From Rhodococcus sp. NBC_00297 (GTDB lineage Bacteria; Actinomycetota; Actinomycetes; Mycobacteriales; Mycobacteriaceae): a DNA stretch of 64,000 nucleotides. This document shows, one piece after another, positions 1-8,200 of this stretch; position 1 is the first letter of the stretch; each line of letters starts with the position of its first letter. Below the pieces are notes generated by a model. It saw only the letters and a list, made by a program, of their open reading frames with translations. It was not told the origin of the DNA and did not search any database. Location: contig NZ_CP108041.1 of assembly GCF_036173065.1 (NCBI RefSeq), forward strand, positions 1,240,001 through 1,304,000. The letters run 5' to 3'. Made by a program: the position numbers and the translations under genes.

Positions 1-243
1 TGAGGCGACGAACTTCTCCACCGGATTGATGAAGCCGGCGAAGGGGTCGTCCGCCCCCGCGTTGCCGAAGTGATCCGACCACGACTCGTAGGCGACCCGA
101 CCCATGACGGCGGTGGTGGTCCTGCTCATGAACCCGCCCATGGACTGGCCGAGTTCGTCGTCGAAACTGTCGAACTGCCACTGGTCGGGAGCCTCGACCA
201 CACCGTCCACCGAGTGGAAGAGCCCTGCCGTCACCGCACGCAT
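1..243 (-). CDS. DHFR/RibD-C-fold reductase family protein (partial, 3' end outside window)
   Basis: This is the first 81 codons of a minus-strand gene that runs off the left edge. The protein begins MRAVTAGLFHSVDGVVEAPD and continues through FDDELGQSMGGFMSRTTTAVMGRVAYESW. That pattern (a start like 'hSlDGvve', then 'G R.TYe.') is typical of the dihydrofolate-reductase-like / RibD C-terminal family of small NADPH reductases, such as YyaP/YwjB proteins. The substrate cannot be inferred. The ATG at 243 is preceded by a GAGGGCGG ribosome-binding site. The next gene on this strand (320-542) ends 77 bp upstream, so the two could be co-transcribed. Confidence 0.8.
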   Translation of the reverse strand, partial: MRAVTAGLFHSVDGVVEAPDQWQFDSFDDELGQSMGGFMSRTTTAVMGRVAYESWSDHFGNAGADDPFAGFINPVEKFVAS

Positions 244-319
244 CGTGTACCGCCCTCGTGAAGAACCGGCGCCGATCGCCGATCACTGCGGGACAGACCA
301 TGCCAGACGCCGGAACTCA

Positions 320-542
320 TCACCCGTCGTTCGCCGCGGACTCGATCCAGTCCGTCGCCGCGTCCGTCAGCTCGGACGACCCGTCGACGGACTCACCGGC
401 CCACCAACGACGGGTCGGTGAGATCGCCGTTCACGCGCAGCACGTCGTCCTTCACGGCGGACGGGAGCGGCTCACCGTTGTGCTCGACCAGCCAGTCCCG
501 AGTCTCGGCCGTGACGGCCGGCCACCACTGCGCGATCTCCAT
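320..542 (-). pseudogene. Small conserved actinobacterial hypothetical protein, apparently frameshifted
   Basis: From ATG 542 (leader GGGGGAGA) the frame reads MEIAQWWPAVTAETRDWLV and on to LTDPSLVGR, then stops at 393 after 49 residues. In the frame one base over, coding-like sequence continues at once with WWAGESVDGSSELTDAATDW and ends WIESAANDG, stop at 320. Removing one T of the TT near 405 would join the two halves into one protein of about 73 residues. That resembles small actinobacterial proteins that start with a WLxxHNG-type motif and end DWIE.xAN. Either a real frameshift mutation or a base-calling error explains it. The function of the intact family is unknown to me. Confidence 0.55.
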
Positions 543-761
543 CCCGCCAGTCTCCCCCGCCGGGCCCTGTACGGCAGCAGGATTCGTCGGCCGCGTCGAC
601 GGGGTTCCCGTACCACCACGCGGCCCGCGCGCACCGCCCGGTGCAGCGCGCATCCCGTAGCGTGCGCTGACCATCGCGCGCACCGCCCGGCGGCGGCATC
701 GGATCGACAGGCGGCCCAACGGCCAGGATGCAACCGGCACTCAGCGCAGCCCGACCCAGCG
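543..761. other. Intergenic stretch without a recognisable gene
   Basis: About 220 bp between the stop of the M18 aminopeptidase and the start of the small frameshifted gene, both on the minus strand. Open frames here are arginine-rich products of the GC bias and resemble no known protein. It presumably holds the promoter of the 542-to-1 gene pair. I see no clear hairpin or operator. Confidence 0.4.
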
Positions 762-2036
762 CTACGCCCCCAGGAACGCAGCCAAGGCGTCGGCGTACAT
801 GTCGACGTCGTGTGCGCCCATCACCTCGCGCGCGGAGTGCATGGCGAGCTGCGCGGCACCCACGTCGACGGTGGACAGGCCGGTGCGCGAGGCGGTGATG
901 GGGCCGATGGTGGATCCGCACGGAAGGTCGGCCCGGTGGACGTACCGCTGCAGTGGGACGTCGGCTCGCTCGCACGCCAAGGCGAAGGCCGCGGCACCGG
1001 CGGCGTCGGTGGCGTAGCGCAGATTCTGGTTGACCTTGAGCACCGGGCCACCGTTGACCTCGATGCGGTGCGCGGGCTCGTGCCGCGAGACGTAGTTGGG
1101 ATGGGTCGCGTGCGCCATGTCGCCCGAGGCGTGGATCGACCCGGCCATCGCGCGCAGGAATTCCTCGCGGCCGCCGCCACGCGAGAGCACGATGCGCTCG
1201 AGGACGGTGTTCATCAGATCCGAGAACGCGCCACGGTCCGACATGCTGCCCACTTCCTCGTGATCGAAGAGTGCGAGGACGGGGATGCAGTCGTCGGCTT
1301 GCGCGGCCGCGACGACCAGCGCCTCGGTTCCGGCGTAGCAGGTGCCCTGGTTGTCCAGTCGCGGCGAACTGACGAGGTCGTCCGAGAGTCCCACCACTGC
1401 AGCAGGATTGAGGTCGTGGGTCATCAGTTCCCACCCGAGCACGTCACCGGGATCCACCCCGACCTCGTCGGCGAGGAACCCGATGAACGAGTGGGGTGAT
1501 CGCCCGACGCCCCAGATCGCGTTCACGTCGTTCTGCGGATCGAGGTGCACTCCCTTGCGATCCTCCGACAGGTGGATCGCCAGCTGGGGCACCCGCAGGA
1601 TGGGACGGTCGACGCGCACGAGGACGTCTCGCACCGAGCCGCCGTCACGCACACCGAGACGGCCGGAGATGCCGAGATCGCGGTCGAGCCAGGAGTTGAG
1701 CCACGCGCCGCCGTACGGCTCCAGGGCGACCATCTGCCACCCGGCGACGTCGAGATCGGGGTTCTGCTTGACGCGGAGGTTCGGACTGTCGGTGTGCCCG
1801 CCCACGATGCGGAACGCCGCGTCGGGCGCGCGTTCGGTGGACCAAGCGATGATCGAACCACCGCGGACGACGAGGTACCGGCCGGGCTCGGAGGGCCACG
1901 CGTCCGTCTCGGCCACGGCGGTGAACCCGTGCGCCGCCAGTTCCGAGGCCACCGTCTCGACGACGTGGAACGGCGACGGGGACGCGTCGACGAAGGAACA
2001 GAGGCCGGCCGCGGTCGCGGAGGTGAGGGACGCCAT
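762..2036 (-). CDS. apeB: M18 family aminopeptidase
   Basis: Zinc aminopeptidase that removes N-terminal residues from peptides in the cytoplasm. At 424 residues it has the normal M18 length. The metal ligands of the family are visible: [10 protein letters not shown] (His near residue 81), the central Asp/Glu region including LFDHEEVGS, and the C-terminal [12 protein letters not shown] with the last His. ATG 2036 ([11 protein letters not shown]) is chosen because it starts right at the conserved region. A start 18 codons upstream is open but not family-like. A hairpin (2074-2108) separates it from the peptide gene upstream. From memory, an M18 peptidase (PepC, Rv0800) sits near purQ in M. tuberculosis too, so this is conserved context. 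Confidence 0.93.
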   Translation of the reverse strand: MASLTSATAAGLCSFVDASPSPFHVVETVASELAAHGFTAVAETDAWPSEPGRYLVVRGGSIIAWSTERAPDAAFRIVGGHTDSPNLRVKQNPDLDVAGWQMVALEPYGGAWLNSWLDRDLGISGRLGVRDGGSVRDVLVRVDRPILRVPQLAIHLSEDRKGVHLDPQNDVNAIWGVGRSPHSFIGFLADEVGVDPGDVLGWELMTHDLNPAAVVGLSDDLVSSPRLDNQGTCYAGTEALVVAAAQADDCIPVLALFDHEEVGSMSDRGAFSDLMNTVLERIVLSRGGGREEFLRAMAGSIHASGDMAHATHPNYVSRHEPAHRIEVNGGPVLKVNQNLRYATDAAGAAAFALACERADVPLQRYVHRADLPCGSTIGPITASRTGLSTVDVGAAQLAMHSAREVMGAHDVDMYADALAAFLGA

Positions 2037-2073
2037 GGTCACCGATCGTAGAGAGACGGGGTGCGGAGACAGC

Positions 2074-2108
2074 GATGCCGGGCCCACCACGAGGGTGGAC
2101 CCGGCATC
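2074..2108 (-). terminator. Hairpin terminator after micro-peptide gene 1
   Basis: GATGCCGGG pairs with CCCGGCATC, with an inner CCAC/GTGG extension and a short loop. It begins 17 bp past the stop codon of the 32-residue peptide gene on the minus strand and lies before the aminopeptidase start. There is no U-tract, as is common for actinobacterial terminators. Confidence 0.65.
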
Positions 2109-2124
2109 ACGAGTCGAGAAGGGT

Positions 2125-2223
2125 TCAGCTGAAGAAGCTCAGGCCGTCGAGGAAGCTTCCGGCGCCACCGAAGATGTCGGACAGTGCACCGAGAAGGTCG
2201 ACGAAGCTGGCGAGGTCGGTCAT
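2125..2223 (-). CDS. Micro-peptide 1: 32-residue acidic amphipathic peptide (PorA/PorH-like channel candidate)
   Basis: The 32 codons read [20 protein letters not shown] followed by [12 protein letters not shown]. There is no signal peptide and no Cys or Lys. Hydrophobic residues recur every 3-4 positions, with Asp on the opposite face, so an amphipathic acidic helix is expected. It is a clear paralogue of the peptide at 2507-2608: over the last 30 residues, without gaps, 15 are identical, including the shared end DGLSFFS. A strong AAAGGGAG ribosome-binding site precedes the ATG and a hairpin terminator follows, so this is a translated unit with its own terminator. Size and character recall the PorA/PorH channel peptides of corynebacteria. 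That assignment is inference. Confidence 0.75.
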   Translation of the reverse strand: MTDLASFVDLLGALSDIFGGAGSFLDGLSFFS

Positions 2224-2461
2224 GAGGAGCTCCCTTTGTGAGGTTGGTGGGCTTGTTGCCCGCTTGCTAAGTAATCCACACAAAAGAATGGCTCGCAACC
2301 CGAAAATTGTCGCGATTCGATGACGAGAATCGACTCACGGGTCGATCTGTGCACCACCTGCAACGCCGGGCCATGGGCGAGCCATTGTCACCAGCACTGT
2401 CGCCTCGCGTGGACTCCGACCCGATCCGACGCCGACTCCTGCCATTCCACGCCGGGCACAC
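2224..2461 (-). promoter_or_regulatory. Upstream region of micro-peptide 1
   Basis: 238 bp between the two micro-peptide genes. The part nearest the start (about 2255-2335) is notably AT-rich for this genome, with runs such as CTTGCTAAGTAATCC and CACAAAAGAATGG, as expected for a strong promoter. This suggests that micro-peptide 1 is transcribed independently of micro-peptide 2, which has its own terminator at 2462-2495. No exact -35/-10 pair can be fixed by eye. Confidence 0.4.
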
Positions 2462-2495
2462 CTGTGGGGCGGACTCGGCCGAGTTCGCCCCACAG
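2462..2495 (-). terminator. Strong hairpin terminator after micro-peptide gene 2
   Basis: CTGTGGGGCG pairs perfectly with CGCCCCACAG, and the inside (ACTCGGCCGAGT) is itself a perfect palindrome, so almost the whole 34 bp can fold. It begins 11 bp past the stop codon of the 33-residue peptide gene. There is no U-tract. Confidence 0.75.
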
Positions 2496-2506
2496 GGATG
2501 ATCGGG

Positions 2507-2608
2507 TCAGCTGAAGAAGGACAGTCCGTCGAAGATCGATCCGAGCGCGTCGACGATGCCGGACAGGTTCTGGAAGAGTTCGAGCAGATCGGTGAGGTCG
2601 GAGGACAT
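2507..2608 (-). CDS. Micro-peptide 2: 33-residue acidic amphipathic peptide, paralogue of micro-peptide 1
   Basis: Reads MSSDLTDLLELFQNLSGIVD followed by ALGSIFDGLSFFS. Leu/Ile/Phe spacing is helical, with Asp/Glu at positions 4, 7, 10, 20 and 27. It aligns without gaps to micro-peptide 1 over the last 30 residues (15 identical) and shares the end DGLSFFS. The ribosome-binding site AAGGGAG is nearly the same as that of its paralogue. It has its own terminator. There is no export signal, as is true of corynebacterial PorA/PorH. The channel or mycomembrane role is inferred from size, acidity and pairing. A membrane-active signalling or toxin peptide is the alternative. Confidence 0.75.
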   Translation of the reverse strand: MSSDLTDLLELFQNLSGIVDALGSIFDGLSFFS

Positions 2609-2664
2609 GATGACTCCCTTGGCACGGTGGTGACGAACGGTCGTCCGCCGACGTCAGTTACTCA

Positions 2665-2679
2665 TAGTGACAGTCACTA
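2665..2679. promoter_or_regulatory. Perfect 7-1-7 palindrome between micro-peptide 2 and the amylase gene
   Basis: TAGTGAC-A-GTCACTA, with a related half-site GTTACT just to its left. It lies in the divergent promoter region, about 57 bp upstream of the micro-peptide 2 start and 87 bp upstream of the amylase start. It is probably an operator; the regulator is unknown. Confidence 0.45.
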
Positions 2680-2765
2680 CACAACCGGAATCGAATTGTG
2701 CGATCCGACAAGCAGACCGTCGCTCGGCGAACCCTCGCCGAGACCGGGAAAAAGGGGGAAATGCG

Positions 2766-4028
2766 ATGCAGGACTGGGTCGATCACGTCATCTGGTGGCA
2801 GGTGTACCCCCTCGGGTTCGTCGGCGCCGAGGCCGAGGCAGTGGACCGCACCGAACACCGACTCGACCGGATCGAGGGCTGGTTCGACTACCTCCTCGAG
2901 CTCGGGTGCAACGGCCTCGCACTCGGCCCGGTGTTCGCGTCGGAGACCCACGGCTACGACACCGTCGACCATCTCCGCATCGATTCCCGTCTGGGAACCG
3001 ACAGCGACATGGACGCGCTCATCGGTGCGGCACGCGCCAAGGGCATCCGAGTTCTGCTCGACGGCGTCTTCAACCACGTCGGCAGGAGCCACCCGCAGTT
3101 CGTTCGTGCGGAGCAGGACGGGCCCGACTCGGACGCGGGGCGGTGGTTCCGCTGGAAGGACGGTCGGCCGCGCACGTTCGAGGGCCACGATCTGCTGGTC
3201 GAGTTGAACCACGACGAGCCGGCGGTGCAGGAGCACGTCGCACAGGTCATGACGCACTGGCTCGACCGCGGTGTCGACGGATGGCGGCTCGACGCGGCGT
3301 ACGCGGTCTCACCGGCCTTCTGGGCGGCGGTGCTCCCCCGTGTGCGAGAGGCACATCCCGACGCCTGGATCGTCGGCGAGATGATCCACGGGGACTACGC
3401 GTCGTACGTGCGGGAGTCCGGACTCGACTCGATCACGCAGTACGAGCTGTGGAAGGCGACGTGGAGCGCCCTGAAGGACGCGAACTTCTTCGAGTTCGCC
3501 CACGCGCTGGGGCGCCACGACGAGTTGCTGCCCACGTTCGTTCCGGCGACGTTCGTCGGCAACCACGACGTCACCCGGATCGCGTCCACCCTCGACGACG
3601 ACGATGCCGACATCGCCGCCGCACTGCTGTTCTTCGTGGCGGGAACGCCGACGGTGTACTACGGCGACGAGCAGGGATTCCGCGGGATCAAGGAGGAGCG
3701 GGTGGGTGGCGACGACGCCATCCGACCCGAGTTCCCGGCGACACCCGACGATCTGGCGCCGTACGGATGGCCACACTACCGGCGCCACCAGGCCCTGATC
3801 GCGATGCGGCGACGATTCCCGTGGCTGCACCGTGCGCACGCCGAGGTGTCCGGACTGGAGAACACCGCGGTCACCCTCACCGCGACGGACGGCACGACGA
3901 CGCTGGTGCTGTCGGCGAACATCGGCGACGCACCCGTGCCTCGACCGGCCGGAGACATCGTGGCAGCAGCCGACGGAGTGGAGAACGACCTGCGGCCGCA
4001 CGCCTGGGCGGTGACCGTCAGGCCGTGA
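2766..4028 (+). CDS. GH13 alpha-amylase family glycoside hydrolase
   Basis: A cytoplasmic (no signal peptide) GH13 TIM-barrel enzyme of 420 residues acting on alpha-glucans. Family regions are in order: DGVFNHVG (region I), GWRLDAAY with nucleophile Asp176, VGEMIHG with acid/base Glu205, and FVGNHD with Asp268. The C-terminal beta domain follows. The start is ATG 2766 because an AAGGGGGAAA ribosome-binding site lies just before it and the family begins with 'W....IYQVYP'-like sequence, here WWQVYPLGF. The precise substrate (alpha-amylase, maltogenic or oligo-1,6 type) cannot be told. The 3' end overlaps the 3' end of purQ by 11 bp (convergent). Confidence 0.9.
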   Translation: MQDWVDHVIWWQVYPLGFVGAEAEAVDRTEHRLDRIEGWFDYLLELGCNGLALGPVFASETHGYDTVDHLRIDSRLGTDSDMDALIGAARAKGIRVLLDGVFNHVGRSHPQFVRAEQDGPDSDAGRWFRWKDGRPRTFEGHDLLVELNHDEPAVQEHVAQVMTHWLDRGVDGWRLDAAYAVSPAFWAAVLPRVREAHPDAWIVGEMIHGDYASYVRESGLDSITQYELWKATWSALKDANFFEFAHALGRHDELLPTFVPATFVGNHDVTRIASTLDDDDADIAAALLFFVAGTPTVYYGDEQGFRGIKEERVGGDDAIRPEFPATPDDLAPYGWPHYRRHQALIAMRRRFPWLHRAHAEVSGLENTAVTLTATDGTTTLVLSANIGDAPVPRPAGDIVAAADGVENDLRPHAWAVTVRP

Positions 4029-4728
4029 CGATCGCGTCCAGCGCAGAGTAGAAGATGCCGAGGCCGTCGTCGCTGGGGCCCGTGAGGGCCTCGGTGGCGT
4101 GCTCGGGGTGCGGCATGAGTCCCACGATGCGTCCGTCGGCGGACGAGATGCCCGCGACGGACCGCTGCGAACCGTTCGGGTTGTCACCCGAGTAGCGGAA
4201 CACGACGCGTCCCTCGCCCTCGAGTTCGTCCAGGACCGCCTCGGACGCCTGAAAGCGACCCTCACCGGACTTGAGCGGAACGAGGATCTCGGCGCCCGCC
4301 TCGTACCGCGAGGACCACGCCGAGGACGTGCTCTCGACCGTGAGCCACTGATCGCGACACGTGAAGTGGAGGTTGGCGTTCCGGGTGAGGGCGCCGGGCA
4401 GGAGTCCGGCCTCGCACAGCACCTGGAAGCCGTTGCAGATACCGAGGACGGGCATGCCGCCCTTCGCTGCGTCGATGACCGCATCCATGACGGGGGCGAA
4501 GCGCGCGATGGCGCCGGCGCGCAGGTAGTCGCCGTAGGAGAAACCGCCGGGGACGACGATGGCGTCGACGTTCTTCAGATCTGCGTCGCCGTGCCAGAGG
4601 CTGACGGCCTCACCACCTGCGAGCGTGACCGCGCGCGAGGCGTCGATGTCGTCCAGCGTGCCGGGGAAGGTGATCACACCGATCCGGGCGGGAAGGCCGG
4701 AGGCCGGTCGATCTTCGAGGCGAGTCAC
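4018..4728 (-). CDS. purQ: Phosphoribosylformylglycinamidine synthase, glutaminase subunit PurQ
   Basis: Class I glutamine amidotransferase subunit that supplies ammonia to PurL with PurS in the fourth step of purine synthesis (FGAR to FGAM). The protein carries the PurQ signatures [36 protein letters not shown] (nucleophile Cys) and a C-terminal GLMPHPEHA with the catalytic His/Glu. GTG 4728 is the preferred start because it overlaps the purS stop as GTGA; an ATG 18 bp further upstream is also open. Oddly, residues 2-12 ([11 protein letters not shown]) precede the usual start of the family and are encoded by a copy of the dispersed GC-rich repeat (4687-4710). Confidence 0.97.
   Translation of the reverse strand: MTRLEDRPASGLPARIGVITFPGTLDDIDASRAVTLAGGEAVSLWHGDADLKNVDAIVVPGGFSYGDYLRAGAIARFAPVMDAVIDAAKGGMPVLGICNGFQVLCEAGLLPGALTRNANLHFTCRDQWLTVESTSSAWSSRYEAGAEILVPLKSGEGRFQASEAVLDELEGEGRVVFRYSGDNPNGSQRSVAGISSADGRIVGLMPHPEHATEALTGPSDDGLGIFYSALDAIVTA
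4687..4710 (-). repeat. Copy of the dispersed GC-rich repeat inside the 5' end of purQ
   Basis: On the minus strand the core CCGGCCTCCGGCCTTCCCGC is present exactly, preceded by CGA. It is read in frame as RPASGLPA at the PurQ N-terminus. The same core occurs at 36.9, 41.8, 47.1 and 55.5 kb. This is a single copy, not a tandem array. Confidence 0.75.
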
Positions 4729-4958
4729 AGCCGGGTCACTTTCCATTCCTCGATGACGGTGTTGGCCAGGAAGGTCTCGGCGATCTGGTCGAGAGTCGCA
4801 TCGTCGACGTCGTCGCCGACCTCGAGCTCGAATCGCTTGCCCTGACGGACGTCGGAGACACCGGCGAAACCGAGTCGCGGCAGCGCCCCGACGATGGCCT
4901 GTCCCTGGGGGTCGAGAATTTCCGCTTTGGGCATGACGTCGACAACCACACGGGCCAC
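4725..4958 (-). CDS. purS: Phosphoribosylformylglycinamidine synthase subunit PurS
   Basis: A small (77-residue) subunit that bridges PurQ and PurL in the three-part FGAM synthase. The sequence [20 protein letters not shown] followed by the 'G..R.GKRFEL' core is typical of PurS. The start is GTG 4958. The stop overlaps the purQ GTG by 4 bp, so purS and purQ are translationally coupled. purL is not in the window. Confidence 0.96.
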   Translation of the reverse strand: MARVVVDVMPKAEILDPQGQAIVGALPRLGFAGVSDVRQGKRFELEVGDDVDDATLDQIAETFLANTVIEEWKVTRL

Positions 4959-5047
4959 GTGAGAGCTCCTGAGCTAAGAGGGCAGATCCAGCAGGCACTT
5001 TACCCAGTCCCGAACCACTCCACGAATCCGGCGCATACTGGGGAACC

Positions 5048-5692
5048 ATGGAGCTGACTCACTTCGGACATTCGTGCATTCAGGTGTCGATGGCGGGATC
5101 GACGGTGCTGTTCGACCCCGGCGCCTTCTCTCACGGGTTCGAGGGCATCACCGGCCTCGACGCCATCCTGATCACGCACCAGCATGCGGACCACGTCGAC
5201 ACCGATCGGTTGCCGGCGCTCCTCGAAGCCAACCCCGACGCGGCGCTGTACGCGGACCCGCAGACGGCCGACCAGCTCGGGGATCAGTGGACCGCCGTGA
5301 ACGCGGGAGACGTCTTCTCCATCGGGGGCGTGCAGGTGACGGGTGCGGGCGGCACGCACGCGACGATCCACCCGGACATCCCGCTGATCGACAACATCGC
5401 GTATCTCCTCGGCACGCCGGAACAGCCCGGGCAGCTGATGCATCCCGGCGACTCGCTGTTCGTTCCCGACGTGGAGATCGGCGTGCTGGCACTTCCCGCA
5501 GCGGCCCCGTGGATGAAGATCGGCGAGGGCATCGACTTCCTCCGCGCCGTCTCTCCGCGACTGGCCGTTCCCATCCACCAGGCCATCGTCGCGCCGGACG
5601 CGCGCGGCATCTACTACGGCATGCTGTCGGGCCTCGCGGGCGAAGGGACGGAGTTCCGTGCCCTGGAGGAGGAGACGGGCACGTCGCTCTAG
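5048..5692 (+). CDS. MBL-fold metal-dependent hydrolase (UlaG-like)
   Basis: A 214-residue cytoplasmic metallo-beta-lactamase-fold protein. The start [10 protein letters not shown] and the metal motif THQHADH (HxHxDH) near residues 55-60 put it in the L-ascorbate-6-phosphate lactonase-like group. C-terminal His residues (PIHQAIVAP) complete the site. The substrate is unknown; most such actinobacterial proteins are uncharacterised. It is divergent from purS, with an 89 bp gap that must hold both promoters. The SIMPL lipoprotein follows 31 bp downstream and may share its transcript. Confidence 0.88.
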   Translation: MELTHFGHSCIQVSMAGSTVLFDPGAFSHGFEGITGLDAILITHQHADHVDTDRLPALLEANPDAALYADPQTADQLGDQWTAVNAGDVFSIGGVQVTGAGGTHATIHPDIPLIDNIAYLLGTPEQPGQLMHPGDSLFVPDVEIGVLALPAAAPWMKIGEGIDFLRAVSPRLAVPIHQAIVAPDARGIYYGMLSGLAGEGTEFRALEEETGTSL

Positions 5693-5723
5693 ACATTCCC
5701 GGACCGTCGTGGACACTGACCCG

Positions 5724-6458
5724 ATGACGTGGACCAGGAGTACCTCGAAGGTCATCGGATCTGCCGCCCTGCTGGCCGTCGTGGCGGCGACCGCGGCATG
5801 CGGGACCGGGGAGTCCGGTGCGTCGGCCACCGACACACCGCCGGGGATCTCCGTGTCCGGGGTCGGCGAGATCCAGGGCACCCCGGACACTCTCACCGCT
5901 CAGATCGGTGTCGAGACGACGGCGGACGACGTGACGACGGCGATCGACGAGGCGAACACCGCGGTGACTGCGGTGACCGAGGCGATCGCCGCTGCCGGAG
6001 TGGACCGCGCGGACATCCAGACCCGCCAGGTGTCCATCGACCCGCAGTATGCCGACGGGTTCGGGGGCGGAACCTCCACGATCTCCGGCTACCGGGCGTC
6101 GAACATCCTCGGTGTGACCGTGCGCGACCTGTCGCGAGCGTCGGCGGTGCTGGGCGACGCCACCCGCGCAGGTGGGAACGCGACCCGAGTGTCCGGCGTG
6201 TCCTTCCGCATCGACGACGATTCCGACCTCATCGCCGACGCTCGGTCACGGGCATTCGCGGACGCTCGCGACCGAGCCGAGCAGTACGCGTCCCTGGCGG
6301 GAAGCGATCTAGGTAAAGTCCTGTCGATCACCGAGAACATCACCGGCCAGGAGTCGGCGCCCAGCTTCGACAGAAGCTCCGCCTCGTCCGCGGTGCCGAT
6401 CGAGCCGGGGCAGCAGACCGTCAGCGTCTCGGTGAACGTGCAGTGGGCGCTGGGATGA
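5724..6458 (+). CDS. SIMPL-domain lipoprotein
   Basis: A 244-residue protein with a signal peptide and lipobox (LLAVVAATAAC, Cys about residue 24), hence anchored outside the membrane. The remainder is a SIMPL (DUF541) domain: ISVSGVGEIQGTPDTLTAQI, the IQTRQVSIDP region and a C-terminal 'V.VNVQW'. SIMPL proteins are periplasmic or surface proteins of unclear biochemical role, linked to stress in some bacteria. The ATG at 5724 was chosen because a normal signal peptide starts there; an upstream extension is arginine-rich and not signal-like. Confidence 0.88.
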   Translation: MTWTRSTSKVIGSAALLAVVAATAACGTGESGASATDTPPGISVSGVGEIQGTPDTLTAQIGVETTADDVTTAIDEANTAVTAVTEAIAAAGVDRADIQTRQVSIDPQYADGFGGGTSTISGYRASNILGVTVRDLSRASAVLGDATRAGGNATRVSGVSFRIDDDSDLIADARSRAFADARDRAEQYASLAGSDLGKVLSITENITGQESAPSFDRSSASSAVPIEPGQQTVSVSVNVQWALG

Positions 6459-6477
6459 CTCCCCGGCTGCAGTACAA

Positions 6478-8136
6478 CTAGCGCCGCAGGGCGCGTCCCG
6501 CGGCACGTCCGGAGAAGATGCACCCCCCGAGGAATGTGCCTTCGAGCGAGCGGTACCCGTGCACACCGCCGCCACCGAAGCCGGCGACCTCGCCGGCCGC
6601 GTAGAGCCCCGGGAACGGCGTGCCGTCGACTCGAAGCACCCGGGAGTTCAGGTCGGTCTGCAACCCGCCCAGCGACTTTCGCGTCAGAAGGTGCAACTTG
6701 ACGGCGATCAGCGGACCCGCTGCGGCACGCCCGGTCTCGTCGAGCAGCTTGTGCGGTGTGGCGATGCGCGCCAGGCGATCGCCTCGATAGTTGCGCGCCG
6801 CGTGGATCGCCGAGACCGAGAGGTCCTTGCTGAAGTCGTTGACCATCTCGCGGTCTCGCGCGACGACCAATTTCTCGACCTCGGCGGCGTCGAGCGTGAC
6901 GTCACCGATCTTGTTCATGCCGGCGACCAGTTCGGCCACCGTGTCGGCGACGACGAAGTCGACGCCCTTCTGCTTGAAGGCCTCGACGGGGCCGGGTGCG
7001 CCGGGACGGACTCGCTCGAGAAGCTTGCGCAGATCGCGGCCGGTGAGATCCGGATTCTGCTCCTGACCGGAGAGTCCGAACTCCTTCTCGATGATCTTCT
7101 GGTCGAGGAGGAACCACGTGTAGTCGTGTCCCGTCGACACGATGTGTTCGAGAGTGCCGAGCGTGTCGAAGCCGGGGAACAGCGGCGCCGGTAGCTGCTG
7201 ACCCGACGCGTCGAGCCACAGCGACGACGGACCCGGCAGGATGCGGATGCCGTGGTTCGGCCACACGGAGTCCCAGTTGGTGATGCCCTCCGTGTAGTGC
7301 CACATGCGGTCCTCGTTGATGATGTTCCCGCCCGCGGCACGCGAGATCTCCAGCATCCGACCGTCGACGTGCGCCGGTACGCCCGAGAGCATGTGAGAGG
7401 GGGTGCGGCCCATGCGCTTCGGCCAGTTCTTTTGCACCAGGTCCCAGTTGCCGCCGATGCCGCCGGAGGTCACCAGCACCGCGCCGGCCCGGATCTCGAA
7501 GTCCCCCACCACGGTGCGGGAGGACGTCACGCCGCGGGCGACGTCGGTCGGCTCCAGGACGGCGCCGCGTACACCGGTCGCGACACCGTCGGTGACCACC
7601 ACCTCGTCGACCCGGTGCCGGAAGGCAGGGATCACGCTGCCGCGGTCGATACCGTCCCGCACGATGCGTTCGAAGATCTCCACCAGTCCCGGCCCGGTAC
7701 CCCAGGTGAGATGGAATCGCGGCACGGAGTTGCCGTGGCCGGTGGGGCCGTAGCCGCCGCGTTCGGCCCACCCGACGACCGGGAAGATCTTCCAGCCGCG
7801 CTCGCGCAACCAGGAGCGCTTCTCCCCCGCCGCGAAGGCGACGTAGGCCTCGGCCCACTGGCGAGGCCACTCGTCCTCGGGACGGTCGAAGCCGGCTGAT
7901 CCCATCCAGTCCTGCAGGGCGAGTTCGTAGGAGTCCTTGACGCCGAGACGACGCTGCTCCGGGCTGTCCACGAGAAACAGCCCGCCGAACGACCAGAACG
8001 CCTGGCCGCCGAGGTTCGCCTCGTTCTCCTGATCGAGCAGGATCACGCGCTTGCCCGCCTCGACCAGTTCCGCTGTCGCGACCAGTCCTGCGAGACCCGC
8101 ACCGACCACGACGACATCGCACTCTCGTATCCCCAT
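6478..8136 (-). CDS. FAD-binding dehydrogenase (fumarate reductase/KsdD-like flavoprotein)
   Basis: A 552-residue flavoprotein. The N-terminus CDVVVVGAGLAGLVATAELV is the FAD Rossmann motif, with EANLGGQAFWSFGG downstream. The C-terminus GLYAAGEVAGFGGGGVHGYR is the second FAD-contacting region of the succinate dehydrogenase/3-ketosteroid dehydrogenase superfamily. Actinobacteria carry a conserved member near purQ (from memory, Rv0785 in M. tuberculosis); the substrate is unknown, with steroid-like ketones or enoates plausible. The ATG at 8136 begins right at the FAD motif. It is divergent from a TetR gene, with a 19-bp perfect palindrome between them, so repression by that TetR is likely. Confidence 0.9.
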   Translation of the reverse strand: MGIRECDVVVVGAGLAGLVATAELVEAGKRVILLDQENEANLGGQAFWSFGGLFLVDSPEQRRLGVKDSYELALQDWMGSAGFDRPEDEWPRQWAEAYVAFAAGEKRSWLRERGWKIFPVVGWAERGGYGPTGHGNSVPRFHLTWGTGPGLVEIFERIVRDGIDRGSVIPAFRHRVDEVVVTDGVATGVRGAVLEPTDVARGVTSSRTVVGDFEIRAGAVLVTSGGIGGNWDLVQKNWPKRMGRTPSHMLSGVPAHVDGRMLEISRAAGGNIINEDRMWHYTEGITNWDSVWPNHGIRILPGPSSLWLDASGQQLPAPLFPGFDTLGTLEHIVSTGHDYTWFLLDQKIIEKEFGLSGQEQNPDLTGRDLRKLLERVRPGAPGPVEAFKQKGVDFVVADTVAELVAGMNKIGDVTLDAAEVEKLVVARDREMVNDFSKDLSVSAIHAARNYRGDRLARIATPHKLLDETGRAAAGPLIAVKLHLLTRKSLGGLQTDLNSRVLRVDGTPFPGLYAAGEVAGFGGGGVHGYRSLEGTFLGGCIFSGRAAGRALRR

Positions 8137-8165
8137 GACCTCACCGTATACGGCGAACCATGTTT

Positions 8166-8184
8166 TCGATACCGTCGGTATCGA
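8166..8184. promoter_or_regulatory. 19-bp perfect palindromic operator for the adjacent TetR regulator
   Basis: TCGATACCGTCGGTATCGA (9-1-9) lies between the divergent FAD dehydrogenase and TetR starts. It is 29 bp upstream of the dehydrogenase start and 16 bp before the TetR GTG. The position covers the core promoters of both, as expected for an autoregulating TetR. Confidence 0.75.
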
Positions 8185-8200
8185 GCGGTACTCTTCCCGA

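Noticed and set aside
472-1434. Open frame overlapping the M18 aminopeptidase in another frame
   Set aside because: Arg-rich shadow; the aminopeptidase frame carries all metal-binding motifs.
2667-2765. Longer amylase starting upstream of 2766
   Set aside because: The upstream codons would cover the palindrome and a promoter-like region and have no family similarity; a good ribosome-binding site precedes 2766.
4747-5049. Longer purQ start upstream of purS
   Set aside because: It would read through the whole of purS in another frame; GTGA coupling at 4728 is the natural start.
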